NCBI GenBank assembly: GCA_033964015.1
Contig: CM066913.1
Span: 35,725,577-35,789,576 of the forward strand
Direction: 5' to 3'
DNA: 64,000 nucleotides
Source: Scolanthus callimorphus
Lineage: Eukaryota > Cnidaria > Anthozoa > Actiniaria > Edwardsiidae
The notes under the pieces are model-generated. The model was not told the DNA's origin, did not search any database, and saw only the letters and a list, made by a program, of their open reading frames with translations. The first letter of the stretch is position 1, and each line of letters starts with the position of its first letter. Position numbers and translations under genes: made by a program. This document shows positions 1-12,300 of the stretch, one piece after another.

Positions 1-177
1 TCAGTATGATAACAATACATCCCTATCATACGACTATCACATGATATCAGTCAGGCTTAGCAATGCATCCCTATCATTCGACAGTCATATGATATGAGTG
101 TATGACAGTATGGTAACAATACACCTCTCTCATACAACAATCATATGACATCAGTCAGTATGATAACAATACATCTT
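1..177. repeat. ~50-bp minisatellite abutting UROC1 exon 18 donor
   Basis: About 3.5 diverged copies of a unit with gataacaatacatc and catatgacatcag blocks. The last partial copy ends within the gtaag of the exon 18 splice donor. It continues past the left edge. Confidence 0.8.
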
Positions 178-179
178 AC

Positions 180-349
180 CGCGATACTCTTCTCAGCGAT
201 GGCCTTGTTGAAGGCATGCGCAATAGCTATGCGACCACGCCTGTCGGAGTAGAGGATACGGGCCTGGGACCCAACCACTAGATGGTGGTCCTGAGCTTCC
301 TTAATCCAGCGCATGTTATCCTGGTACTGTTCCTTGATCTCGTCCGACA
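180..349 (-). CDS. UROC1: UROC1 exon 18, last in window
   Basis: 56 full codons with YQDNMRWIKEAQDHHLVVGS and QARILYSDRRGRIAIAHAFN. Donor at 179-178. The intron downstream starts at once with a ~50-bp tandem repeat. Confidence 0.97.
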
Positions 350-3300
350 CTAAACATGATCAATGGTGAAATGCTAAGTAGTTGTACAAGAACTACCCAT
401 GCCAATGGCAAAGCATGTTGGAATGGATATCAAGGATCCTGTCCATCCAGTTTGCACCGCGCGCCTGTTATTGTTTACATTACACTTGATGGACAGAGCG
501 TAAATGCCCTGCTTAGATCACTAAATTTCAAATAATAAGAACAGGTTAACTCAGATAAGCTTGATTTTTTGCATACAGACTCCTTGCCTGATTAAAAACA
601 AAATATTAAAAATTACTTCTTTCTTATGGATCCGTCTTTGAGATATTAGGCATTAAACTTTGGTTTCTGTACCATTTTATGGGAGAATTAGTACTTTGAT
701 CAGGAATTCTGCAAACTTTGTTCAATCATATCTAAAGTTCATATTCTTCAAATTTCTTAAAAATTTGGAATTAAGATTTTGGTCATAGAAACTCTTTGCA
801 TACGGAATCTTGAGCTTATCTATTGAAATATGGCGAAGTTAGACAGTTCATGTTTGGTCATTTCCGCTCTGTCCACTTGATGCGGTAACTATCGACGGTA
901 ATGAGCTTGAACTAGTCCGCAGTGCGAAGTTACTAGGGTTAACCATAAGCAACAACTTATTATATGACCGTGTGCATGAGGTAGTCAACAAAGCTAGTAA
1001 GAAATAACAGGGTTCAAAATAGCAGCCGGCTGCCAGTGATAGTTGGCACTTTCTGCTTCTTTGCCAGCCATTTTTAGGTCATCAATATAATAACAATCAA
1101 TCATAAGAAAATTGAACATTGTGTGGTTAAATGTGTATGAAAATGGCCAAAAAGCGATTGAAAATTGTGCGGCAATTTAGCAGACGGTACAAAAATTGCT
1201 CTATGATGCGTATACCATGTTAGTGCCCTGGAATATGATCTACTTCAATTGGGCATTCTCCCCCCCCCCCCCTTTTGAGGACCTGGTGGTCAAAATGGAG
1301 CTCGAAATTCCAGTGTGGGCACCCTTAAAATACTAAATTCCAGGGTGGGTATGCACAATTTCCAGGGTGGTCATGAGAAAATCACTGGAATTCCAGGGTG
1401 GGTGGTTCAAATTTAAAAAATCCAGGGTGGGTAGCTATGGCTGGGATCCTCAACAGGGGGGAGGGGGGTGCGAATTCTTTTTGTGACCGTCCATTTTTGT
1501 GTGCAGGCTATTTTTTGTACTAGAGACAACAAATTTGAAAAATAATGTTGAACCCCCGAGCCTTACCTCCTTGGTCGATAATCTGCTGAAGCACCTCCTT
1601 GGCAATCTCGTCTGTCGTGTCCAGGTCAGCAGCCAGACCCGACGTACACACCCATCTGTGGAGTTAACGGGTCGTGTCACGATTGTTTCAACAAAACGTT
1701 CTACAATAAGACCAGGGTGTACATAAACAACTCAGAATCCTATATTATACTTTGACTTATTTTTAGAAAAAAGGAACTGAAATTGACATCGTATTTCAAA
1801 TCCAGTAAACATTGCGAGTTCTTTTTGGTAGTTTAGTTTTACAAATTCGAATAAAACGCGTTGTTTTAACGAGAAGTGAAATAGATGTACATACACTTAC
1901 CTAAATGGTCCAAAGCCCATCGCGAAAATATCCCTGGGAAAAAAGGTCGGCGTTTAAGACAAATGCTACAGTGCGACGACCACAACTGGGGTACCCTATG
2001 ACTTTTCAGCCAATAAGCAACCGAAAGGAAAGGTCCTGCTATGCAATAAGCATTAAGTCTAATAAACTAAACTTCTTTCGGTAAATAGATGGCAATCATA
2101 TCAAACATACAGAACGTGTGTTATTAAAGGGAAACAAATAAAAGTTCAGCTAAAATAAATTTATTAGCTTTACATTTTAGATTGCCGCAGTAAGAGTCGT
2201 TGCACCAGGTACGATTTCAAAATGAAGGAAGCTTAAAGCTACATCAAACACTCGTGTTTTTCACCAAGATTTCCAAACATCTATAGTCGGTTTTGCCTCG
2301 TTTTTTACGCCACTTTTCAGTGTTAGGAAATCCTGATGAAACACTCTGTCTCGTGTTTGATTTATTACAAGAGGACGTACCCCATAATATCTTGCACGTA
2401 AGAAGGGTAAATAAAGGTACCCGGTAGACATCCCTCTTTTATAACTGGCGCACCTGGAAAAATAGGAGAAGAGTTTGGCCAGGAGCTCGTGAGTGGGGGC
2501 TTCTAACTGAGATATATGGTATTTTTTTAGTAAAGAATGAAAGCACCAAGCCAGTGGGGTGCGGAATTATAGTTATCAAACTCATTAATAAATAATCGAG
2601 CTTTACTAAGAAAGTCATAGGGGTGAATGAGGTATGAATACGCGATTTTAATTTGCGTAGATTTTTGAACGATTGGTATTCGATTGAGTTCGATTACCGA
2701 ACGTTCGATTAATTCCGCCGGGAACGTGTTTCATTGATTTTACTAACCAGCGCGGCTCGCCTCAAGTAGAAAGGCATTTCCATAATCCCAGAAGTACATG
2801 CCTCGAGCGTGCAATTTGTTGATGGCCGCAACTTGCCTTCGTAAACTAGAAAAGCAAAGCAAGTAAACAATGGTCTCTTGATAATAGGCACAGTTAATAA
2901 TACACATGAAAAAATCTCTGGATTCTGATTGGCTGAGGGCAGTGCATTTTGTTAACCATTTTTGCACTTTGTTACCTTTTTTTGGCACACATGGGACCAT
3001 TTCATTAGCACGTTAGCTTTCACACACGGTTAATTCCTTATCTCCACTCTGTTGAACTTAGTGCTACGCGGCCACAGGCTTGCCTGAACATCTACATATA
3101 TATTCACTTCATTACCGCGAACATAACATCTAATTTACCCCGACCTGCTCCCAGTCTGACCTGGATAGCTCAGCTGGTTAGAGCATCGGATGTACAATTC
3201 TGAAGGTCGTGGGTTCGAATCCCTCTCGGGGTCAGAGATTTTTTCTCTTTCTCCGCTTACTAGGGCTAACGCTCAGAAGCACACATGGGACCATTTCATT

Positions 3301-6300
3301 AGCACGTTAGCTCCCCCACCACAAAATTAACCTTGCTTTCACACAAGGTTAATTCCTTATCTCCACTCTGTTGAACTTAGTGCTACGCGGCCACAGGCTT
3401 GCCTGAACATCTACATATACTACTGCTAGTTCGAAAAATATGCTCATAGACCAAATCGGCTAACGGTGTTACCATCCTGTTGCTACCCAATTCAGATCAT
3501 GTGATGATCTCTTTGGGTGGTTACATTTGTCCAATATTTCTCACTCGACCGAGTGCACGAGTGTATGTGCAGAACTAACAAAAGTATCCACCCAAAGGAA
3601 TCATCACATGATCTGATTTGGGTGGCAACAAGATGTAAACACCGGCAGCCGATTTGGTATATTAGCATATTTTTCGAACTAGCAGAAGTATACCACGAAC
3701 TTTTGGAGAAAAAAGACACCTATACAGCTGTTAGAGATGTAATGATCTGGCAGCAGACATACAGTTCTAACAATGATTTCTAAGTATGACACCCTCTCTC
3801 ATTTTATAAGAACATGTTTTAATTATCACCTGGACTGTTTTTTTTATTATCGGCGAATAGTCTCCGAGACGAGACCGAGGGGACTATTCGCCGTTAATCA
3901 CTGAGGCGAGTAATTGTTTTAGTATAATTGCTCAAGTGATTCATAAGGTTTTTAGTCAGAAAAACTTGTTTTTGTTATGCGTTTTCACGATCATAACAAA
4001 ACTCGCGCGTGCACTCCCAATCCTTTCAATGTTATAATCACCTGTAGGTGATTACAGCGAGAGAAATCGAATCTCGACCAATCAGCGCGCGGAAATTCTT
4101 ATAATCACTTGAGTAATTATATCAAAAATACTAAAAACCATTATTCTGCGAGATTGCCCAGAATATCGTCCGATACTTCGCCGTCGAGGGACGCAGTCCC
4201 GAGTTGGCTAAAACAGACGATATTCTGCAAAATCGAGCAGGACGATGGCTTCAGAACGTCGATAGCACAAAACACCCAAATCGAATTCTGATTTGCTGAC
4301 TAAACAAAGACCAAAGATTTCGACCAATAGGAACGCGTAGAAAACGCACGTCTGATTTATTTCCGACAGTCATCTGAAATCCGCACCATGAATTCAGATT
4401 CACTTACCTTTCTTGGACCAGACCCTTGAAGCGTTCAGGATCGAGTTTCATGATCTCATTCGCCTCTTCAAAGCCAACCTGAAAAAATAATCTCATTCCT
4501 TTATCATCGCCACAACGTTAACAACACACATTGCTGTGAAGACCATGAAGACCCACTTTCGCTAGAAACTCAATTCAAGTTACAGTTGGGATGCTCGCGC
4601 GCCCTACGCCATCTGCGCATCAATACACCACAACCGTTTGGTTTCGATGGGTCTTAATAGACCGATCCCGTCTTCGCATTAATTAATCACCAAAGAATAG
4701 GCAGTTTTCCCTATGGAGTTCAAAATGCCCGAGCAACAAACTCGAAATTCGACAATTTTTAATGAATTCTTCGGCTTTTCGTAACTAAAATATAAAACCC
4801 ATATACTATGAGCAAACTTGTAACACTTTCCTGCAATCGGTGTATTTTCCATGCTCTATGCCAAAGTAAAATTTTGCCTTGTCCGACGTAGCAACAGTAA
4901 CTAGGGAGTAGAACAATGAAGCGGGATCGGTCAATTATCAACACACCGACACGTTGAACCTAATAGGTGGCTAAAGGTAAACGAAAATCAAATTACAAGA
5001 GAATTTCGTTGCTTGCGCAATGCCACAATCGGAGCCAAAAATACGTAAACACTTAGTACACTTGACTATCCAGGTTGCTTCCCGTTCCCCTATTCAATGC
5101 TGTTTGGTGCGCGCAGCCTTCAATTCAAATTCCAACAATGGAAGAGGGAACGGAGTGTTTACAATACGTTTGTCCGCCTCTTCAATCAGGGCCAAAAATA
5201 AGTAGACACTTGGCTGTCCAGGTTGTTCCCCGCTCCCCTGTTCAATGTTGTTTGGTGCGCACAGCGTTCAATTCAAACATCACCACACGCTCTTAGCAAA
5301 TCAAAAGGCATCACCACACGCTCTTAGCCAATCAAAAGGCATCGCCACACGCTCTTAGCCAATCAAAAGGCATCACCACACATGTCTTAGCCAATGAAAA
5401 GCCATCACCAAACACTCTTAGCCAATCAAAATGCATCACCACACGCACTCTTAACCAATCAAAAGCCACCACCACACGCTCTCTTAGCCAATCAAAAGGC
5501 ATCACCACACGCCCATAGCCAATCAAAAGGCATCGCCACACACTCTTAGCCAATCAAAAGGCATCACCACACGCTCTCTTAGCCAATCAAAAGGCATCAC
5601 CACACGCTCTTAGCCAATAAAAAGGCATCACCACACGCTCTTAGCCAATCATAAGGCATCACCACGCACTCTTAGCCAATCAAAAGGCATCACCACACAC
5701 TCTAAGCCAATCAAAAGGCTTGATTTAGTATTGTGTTGTGCATACCTGCACTGGGTAGTAGCCGCCATTGTAGGGATTATGAAGAGACGTCTGGTCTGAA
5801 CCAAAATCCACCAGCAGATCCCCTGTGCGGTCATACTCGTCAGCGAGGGCTTCCCTGTTAACACACACGCATAAAAAAATCACATAGCCTCCAATGCAGT
5901 AACTGTTTGTTAGAACGAGTCCGCGAGAGACTATGTTCGCAATCATCGGGCACCGCTGGCCAGTTTTTATGTAATGTATAAAAAACGAGCAGGTTCGAGT
6001 GCTTTATCTGCCATATAGACACTGATTTATTAAACATGAGTGTCTGTATGATAAATATAAACATGGTACCCCGTATGTAGCTACGATTTAATAGCTACGA
6101 TATAACGCGCGCTCTGTTTGGTCCAAATCTATGCTCTATTTCACCGATAAAAAAATGGTTCTCCCCCGCTATATCACAAAAGCATTAGAGCACAATTTTC
6201 TATGACTTTATCAGCGAATAGAGTACTTGTGATGTTGGGAGGGAAACTCGCCTGCGGCCGTGATTGTACAACGTTCTCGTGACTCTCCCAACATCACGCG

Positions 6301-9300
6301 TGCTCTATTCCGCCGATAAAGTCATAGAAAGTTGTCTTACTGTATTTGCTGGAGAAAATTTGAAAATTTTCGTCCCATGTTTTCACTCTCCGTTCACGGC
6401 CGTTCACCACGGTTGTGTTTTCCTTTGTGTTGGCTTATTTATTATGTACGAGTTATAATAGATCAATGTTAAATTAAATCATCTGACCTAAAAAGGAGTT
6501 TTATTAAAATTCACCGAATCCCGCTAACGAAAAATAGTTAAGGAAATGGAACAACGAAAAAATAGTTAAGGAAGTGGTTTGGTTTGGAAGCCTGGCAAAT
6601 AATCTACCATATTGTTATTCAGCACATCGATGGACTGCCCAAATATGGTCATTGTAACGCCAATAGCTGTCTTCTGTACATGACATATATCCTTCGATAT
6701 CCGTCTCTGAGGGAAATATGATGTGTTGGGGCGTACCCAGGAATTTTGGTTGGGGAAGGGGGGGGGGGGGCGGATACTGAAAACATGGGACGAAAATTTT
6801 CAAATTTTCTCCAGCAAATACTCAGTAAATCATAAGGAAAAATTTCCCGAGAAAGAGGGGGGGGGGGGGCTGTGCCCCTCCCCTGGCTACGCCCCTTGGT
6901 GTTGAGCTCGTAAAAAATACGCAAAAGTAATGCTAAGCTAAGTATCAGACGATATTCTGCACAATCTCGCAGGATAATGGTTAATTAGGTCCATCCCGCC
7001 GGGAAGCTTTGTGTACGAGATTGTTCCTTCTCTCACTTACCACAAATCAACTACATTTCCTAAATATCCAATACTGAGTGGCTTCTTCTCGAGTCGTGCT
7101 TGTCTGTTAAAAAAGCAAAGAATTTGTCATCTACACGTGTAAATAAAAATTGTCACAAAAAAATGCTAGAACGTCTACACAGTGAAATACTGTGTACACA
7201 CGGCTTTAATCATACCTGATGCGTTCAATACACGGTCAAATACTGTGTAGACACGGCTTTAATCATACCTGATGCGTTCAATACACGGTCAAATACTGTG
7301 TAGACACGGCTTTAATTATACCTGATGCATTCAATACACGGTCAAATACTGTGTAGACACGGCTTTAACCATACCTGATGCGTTCAATACACGGTCAAAT
7401 ACTGTGTAGACACGGCTTTAATTATACCTGATGCGTTCAATACACGGTCAAATACTGTGTAGACACGGCTTTAATCATACCTGATGCGTTCAATACACGG
7501 TCAAATACTGTGTAGACACGGCTTTAATTATACCTGATGCATTCAATACACGGTCAAATACTGTGTAGACACGGCTTTAATCATACCTGATGCGTTCAAT
7601 ACACGGTCAAATACTGTGTAGACACGGCTTTAACCATACCTGATGCGTTCAATACACGGTCAAATACTGTGTAGACACGGCTTTAATTATACCTGATGCG
7701 TTAAATACACGGTCAAATACTGTGTAGACACGGCTTTAACCATACCTGATGCGTTAAATACACGGTCAAATACTGTGTAGACACGGCTTTAATCATACCT
7801 GATGCGTTCAATACACGGTCAAATACTGTGTAGACACGGCTTTAATTATACCTGATGCGTTAAATACACGGTCAAATACTGTGTAAATAAACGGTCAAAT
7901 AATGTGTAGACACGGCTTTAATTATACCTGGTGCGTTCAATACACGGTCAAATACTGTGTAGACACGGCTTTAATCATACCTGATGCGTTCAATACACGG
8001 TCAAATACTGTGTAGACACGGCTTTATTTATACCTGATGCGTTAAATACACGGTCAAATACTTTGTAGACACGGCTTTAACCATACCTGATGCGTTCAAT
8101 ACAGTTTGTCAGATTTGACGTATACTCCATCAGCCACCTGTGAAAGAAGAAAAATAGATAACCAGTGGGTACTGAGTCTACGGTGAACGGAAAATGGTAA
8201 AATGTGCGGTGAATGGACCGATTCGACATAATTTTGTATTTGTCTGACAGGAAAATTGGAACCGTTGAAATATCTCTCTGAAAGTAGTCAAATTGCCAAG
8301 TTTGGGGGTTGTAGCCAGTTTAAGGAGCGAAGTTAGGAGCCCGCGAATACGTGACTTTTTACAGGCGTTTATATGGCTGTCCGGAATGATCCGTGGGACA
8401 GAATACTCACAGTTTGGGTTTTATGGGTTTTTACTCAAATCACTGTTTCACTGATAAGTTCACACTCGCCTCTCGCACTTCTACTATGATTACAATTTTT
8501 AGACTTCAAACGTGACTATAAGATTACATACTAGGGTGCGGCAATACAATCTTAACAATAATCTACCAATCAAGTTGCGCCATTGCGGTAAATCAATGTT
8601 GTCTTATGAAACTTGTTGCTATGGTTACAACTCTCGTGACTAATATATGATACGAACTCGCGTGACTGATACTTTGCTTATTTCGCTCGGGATATTTTAC
8701 ATTTCAGATTACTTGCATGCACTAAATCAATGCTATAGATTGTGACCCCTATCTATCTCCGACACCCTCCCCACATTTGTCTCGAGGAGAGCAAATGTTT
8801 ACTATTAGCTATGCGCGCGTATGATTACAATTGGTCATAACAAAGTGACTACACTATATAACGATATATAGACGCGTATCTGCTTGCGCATGTCTACTGC
8901 TCTGTGTCAAGAATTTCATGCATTCGGAGCTTTGCTGCTGCAGCTGCGTCACGTTGCGGGCGAAAGGTGGCCGCGCGGGGGTTTAGCTGTACTGGCTGAC
9001 GCGCTCGGTCGCATGATAGCTCAAGTGGGTATAGGTGTTGTACAGGTCTTTCCATATACGACTTACCTGCGCGTAGTTTCGCTCCTCTAACAACACCATC
9101 CCTTCCGGTAATTAGACCGTCCACTATGCCAAGTGACCACTTACCACGATTTCGCTCTTCTGACTTAATTATAACCACATCGCCTACCTTGGGATGCTCC
9201 GGCTCCCCCTTGCACTTCAGCCTGTGTTGTTCGCGCAGGCTGCGCAGATACTCTGTCGTCCACCGAGACCACAACGCGTCTTTGCATTTGAGCAGATATT

Positions 9301-12300
9301 TAGCGCGTTTACGTAGGTCGTAGTCTTCGATGCGATGAGGTAGCAGTTCCGGGAGCGCGTTAGGCTGGATATGTAGCAAGGTGTTGGGAGTTAGTATAGG
9401 CAGCTGTATATCATCCTCTACGTACGAGAGGGGACGGTTGTTTAACGCTACTTCCACGTCCAAGATCACCTCTTGCAACTCTGGCCATGTTAACATACCG
9501 TTACCGATGGTCTTATACAGAGACGACTTAACTAGACCAACCATCCTCTCAAACTGCCCTCCCCACCACGGCGCGCGACTTAAGTTGAATTGCCATTTGA
9601 TCTGCTGTCGGGCCAAGAAATCCTGTATCTTCTCGTCGTGCATGACCTGCTTTATCCACTTTGAAGCACCCACGAAGGTGCGCGCGTTGTCTGAGAAGAT
9701 TTTTTCAGGTCTCCCGCGTCGCGCAATAAATCGTTTGAGACTCGCCAGGAATTCGGGAGTCTCCATGTTAGGCAATAGATCTAAATATACACCTCGACTG
9801 AGGCTACAAGTATAGAGTAAAATGTAAGATTTACCTTCAGTTTTGCCTTTAGTGCGATACTTGATAGGCCCTGCGTAATCTACTCCGATTACCTGGTAGC
9901 TCGTATGGCCTTCTGTTCGTTCTCTAGGTAGATTTCCTGGGGGAGGGGAGGCATAAGCTTGAGCTTGGAAGCGTCGACAGCCATGACACGATTTCACAAC
10001 TCGTTTTACAAGGCGTCGAAGGCGGGGTACCCAGTGGTTCTCGCGGACTTTCGCCATTGTCAATCCTACTCCCCCGTGCAACGTTGCCATGTGACAATGT
10101 TCAATAAAGGATTGTGTAAAAGGATCCTCGTCTGGCAAGTAAATAGGATAGTGGCCTTGGACCCTACCCCGACATTCCAAAATACCTTGCTGGTTAAATT
10201 GCAAATTTAACTGCAACTTGTCGTCTTCGAACTTACCATTACTGGCTGCTCGTACCTGGGCCCTCTTCTGCCAAAACAGCTGCGCTGCTTCAGTTTCTCT
10301 GGTTGTCAAGGGGCCTTTCACTCGCTCTCGGTTTGAAGTACGGCTATTGTTGATAAACCGATTAATCCACGCGCACACCCTGAGTGTCGTCCAGTAACCG
10401 CACTTTTCCAGGAGGGTATCTAGCTCGTCTGGCTCTGCTTTTATGGCTACGGAAAAAACTTCCTTTAGTGTTTTAGCTTCCGCTTGCGTTTCTGATGTTG
10501 CAGATGTGATAATATCGGGTGGGTACTGCTCCTTGTCACTGAGCCATGTTGGCCCCGCCCACCAGATTGACTGGTCACTTACATTTCCACCACGGCTCCC
10601 AATATCAGCCGGGTTATCCGTGGTGGGCACGTGCCGCCATGTGACACCCTCGTGACTTTGGATTTTATTAACCCGGTTACTCACAAACTGTTTGTACTCA
10701 CCCTGTCCGCGTATCCAGTGTAACGCAACACTGCTGTCGAGCCAGCAATTGCGTGACGAGATATAGAGCCCATCGAGCGCTGCGGCGACATTTGTTATTA
10801 GATTCACTGCCATGTGCCCGGCGACTAACTCTAGGCGAGGGATGGTCAGACCCTTCTTTGCCAGCCTAGCTTTAGCCGCGACGAGCCCTTTATTGACACC
10901 TGTAGGTTGCTTGGTGACAGCATAAACCACCGCGCTTACTCCCTTCGCGCTCGCATCTCCGAAAGCGTGCAACTCTATCTCCGATATTGCTTCATGATGC
11001 TTTGCTAGCGTTCTTGGAACAGACACCTTATCTGGTAGACCCCTCTCCCACCGTGACCACCTGTGAGTCAAATCGGCAGGTAACTCCGCATCCCACGCCA
11101 ACTTTGAATCACAGGCGTCACGGTAGAGAAGTTTCCCCCCGAGTATTAATGGCGATGCTAACCCTAAAGGGTCATAGACTAAAGCGGTTTGCCTTAAGAT
11201 ACCGCGCTTCGTTGCTTGCGCGCTTTCACGTGGAAACTGGACACTTATGGTGTCAGTCTCCTTATCCCAGGTAAGCCCCAGTATACTAGCCTGTGCTCCC
11301 TGAGGTACCCCTAACTGTTCCTTAGCAAAAGTGTCATTGTCTCCGTTTTGCGCGATGCCTGATCCCTCTAATTCTGGAGCATTTGAGTGCCACTTATGCA
11401 GCTCAAAGCCCCCCTTCGCAAAGATCTCTATAGCAGAAGCTTTGACTTGTGACGCATGCGCAACGGTAGTACCCCCTGTTATGAGGTCATCGACGTACAA
11501 GCTCCTCTCCATTTCCTCGATAACCTCCGGATACGTGGATTTATGGAGCTCCAAGTGGTGTTTGAGCACGCCCCCTAGCAGGAAAGGTGAAGGGGCTAAC
11601 CCAAACAATGCGCGCGTGAACCTCAGAGTTTCCACTGACCTTGACTCCAAATCCCTCAGCCAATGAAACCGCAGCGCGTCGCGATCTTCCTCCTTTATAC
11701 GCACCTGCAGGAACGCCTTTTTGATATCTCCTGTAAGCGCAATGGGATGAAATCGCGCGCGCACAAGAACGTTCCATAATTGGTTCTGCAGTGGTGGCCC
11801 CGGGTTCAAGCAATCGTTGAGAGATGGTGCGTCATTAAAGGCACGTGCGGATCCATCGTAAACGACACGAAGGGCGGTTGTCGAGTTCTCGCGCACGACG
11901 GCTTTGTGGGGGATGTAGAACTCTCGACCGACCGGGGGGTCCGTGGCGCGCTCCACGATGCCAGATTCCAGTTGATCTCTTATCACCTGATGGTATCTCT
12001 CTGTAAGACCTTCCTTGTCAAGCTTACGCTCAAGGCTGCTCAGCCTGCGCAGACTCCCTGCCTTGTTGTTTGGGAGGGGCGGATGATTCCCCTTCCAGGG
12101 GAGCCCCGTCTCGTACCAGCCCTCGGGAGACTGCACCAGCTGTTCCTTGAATTCCTCGTAGACTTGTTGCTGATCACCCTCTGGATAGTCTTCCAGCCCC
12201 AGCACATCCAGTCGACAGAGTTGCTCGTAGTCTCCTGCTGAGGTCTGCGTGAAGAACATCGGAGTCAGGTCCACTTGCTTCCCAGGGGACATGATGGTCC

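Noticed and set aside
3161..3236. Functional tRNA gene
   Set aside because: Acceptor-stem mismatch and an 8-nt anticodon loop with no valid anticodon position. Read as a SINE or pseudogene.
7182..8100. CRISPR-like regular array
   Set aside because: Units are contiguous with no unique spacers, in an animal intron, and match the exon 10 border. This is a minisatellite.
9381..12241. Plus-strand frames up to 153 codons
   Set aside because: Antisense shadows of the BEL/Pao pol frame.
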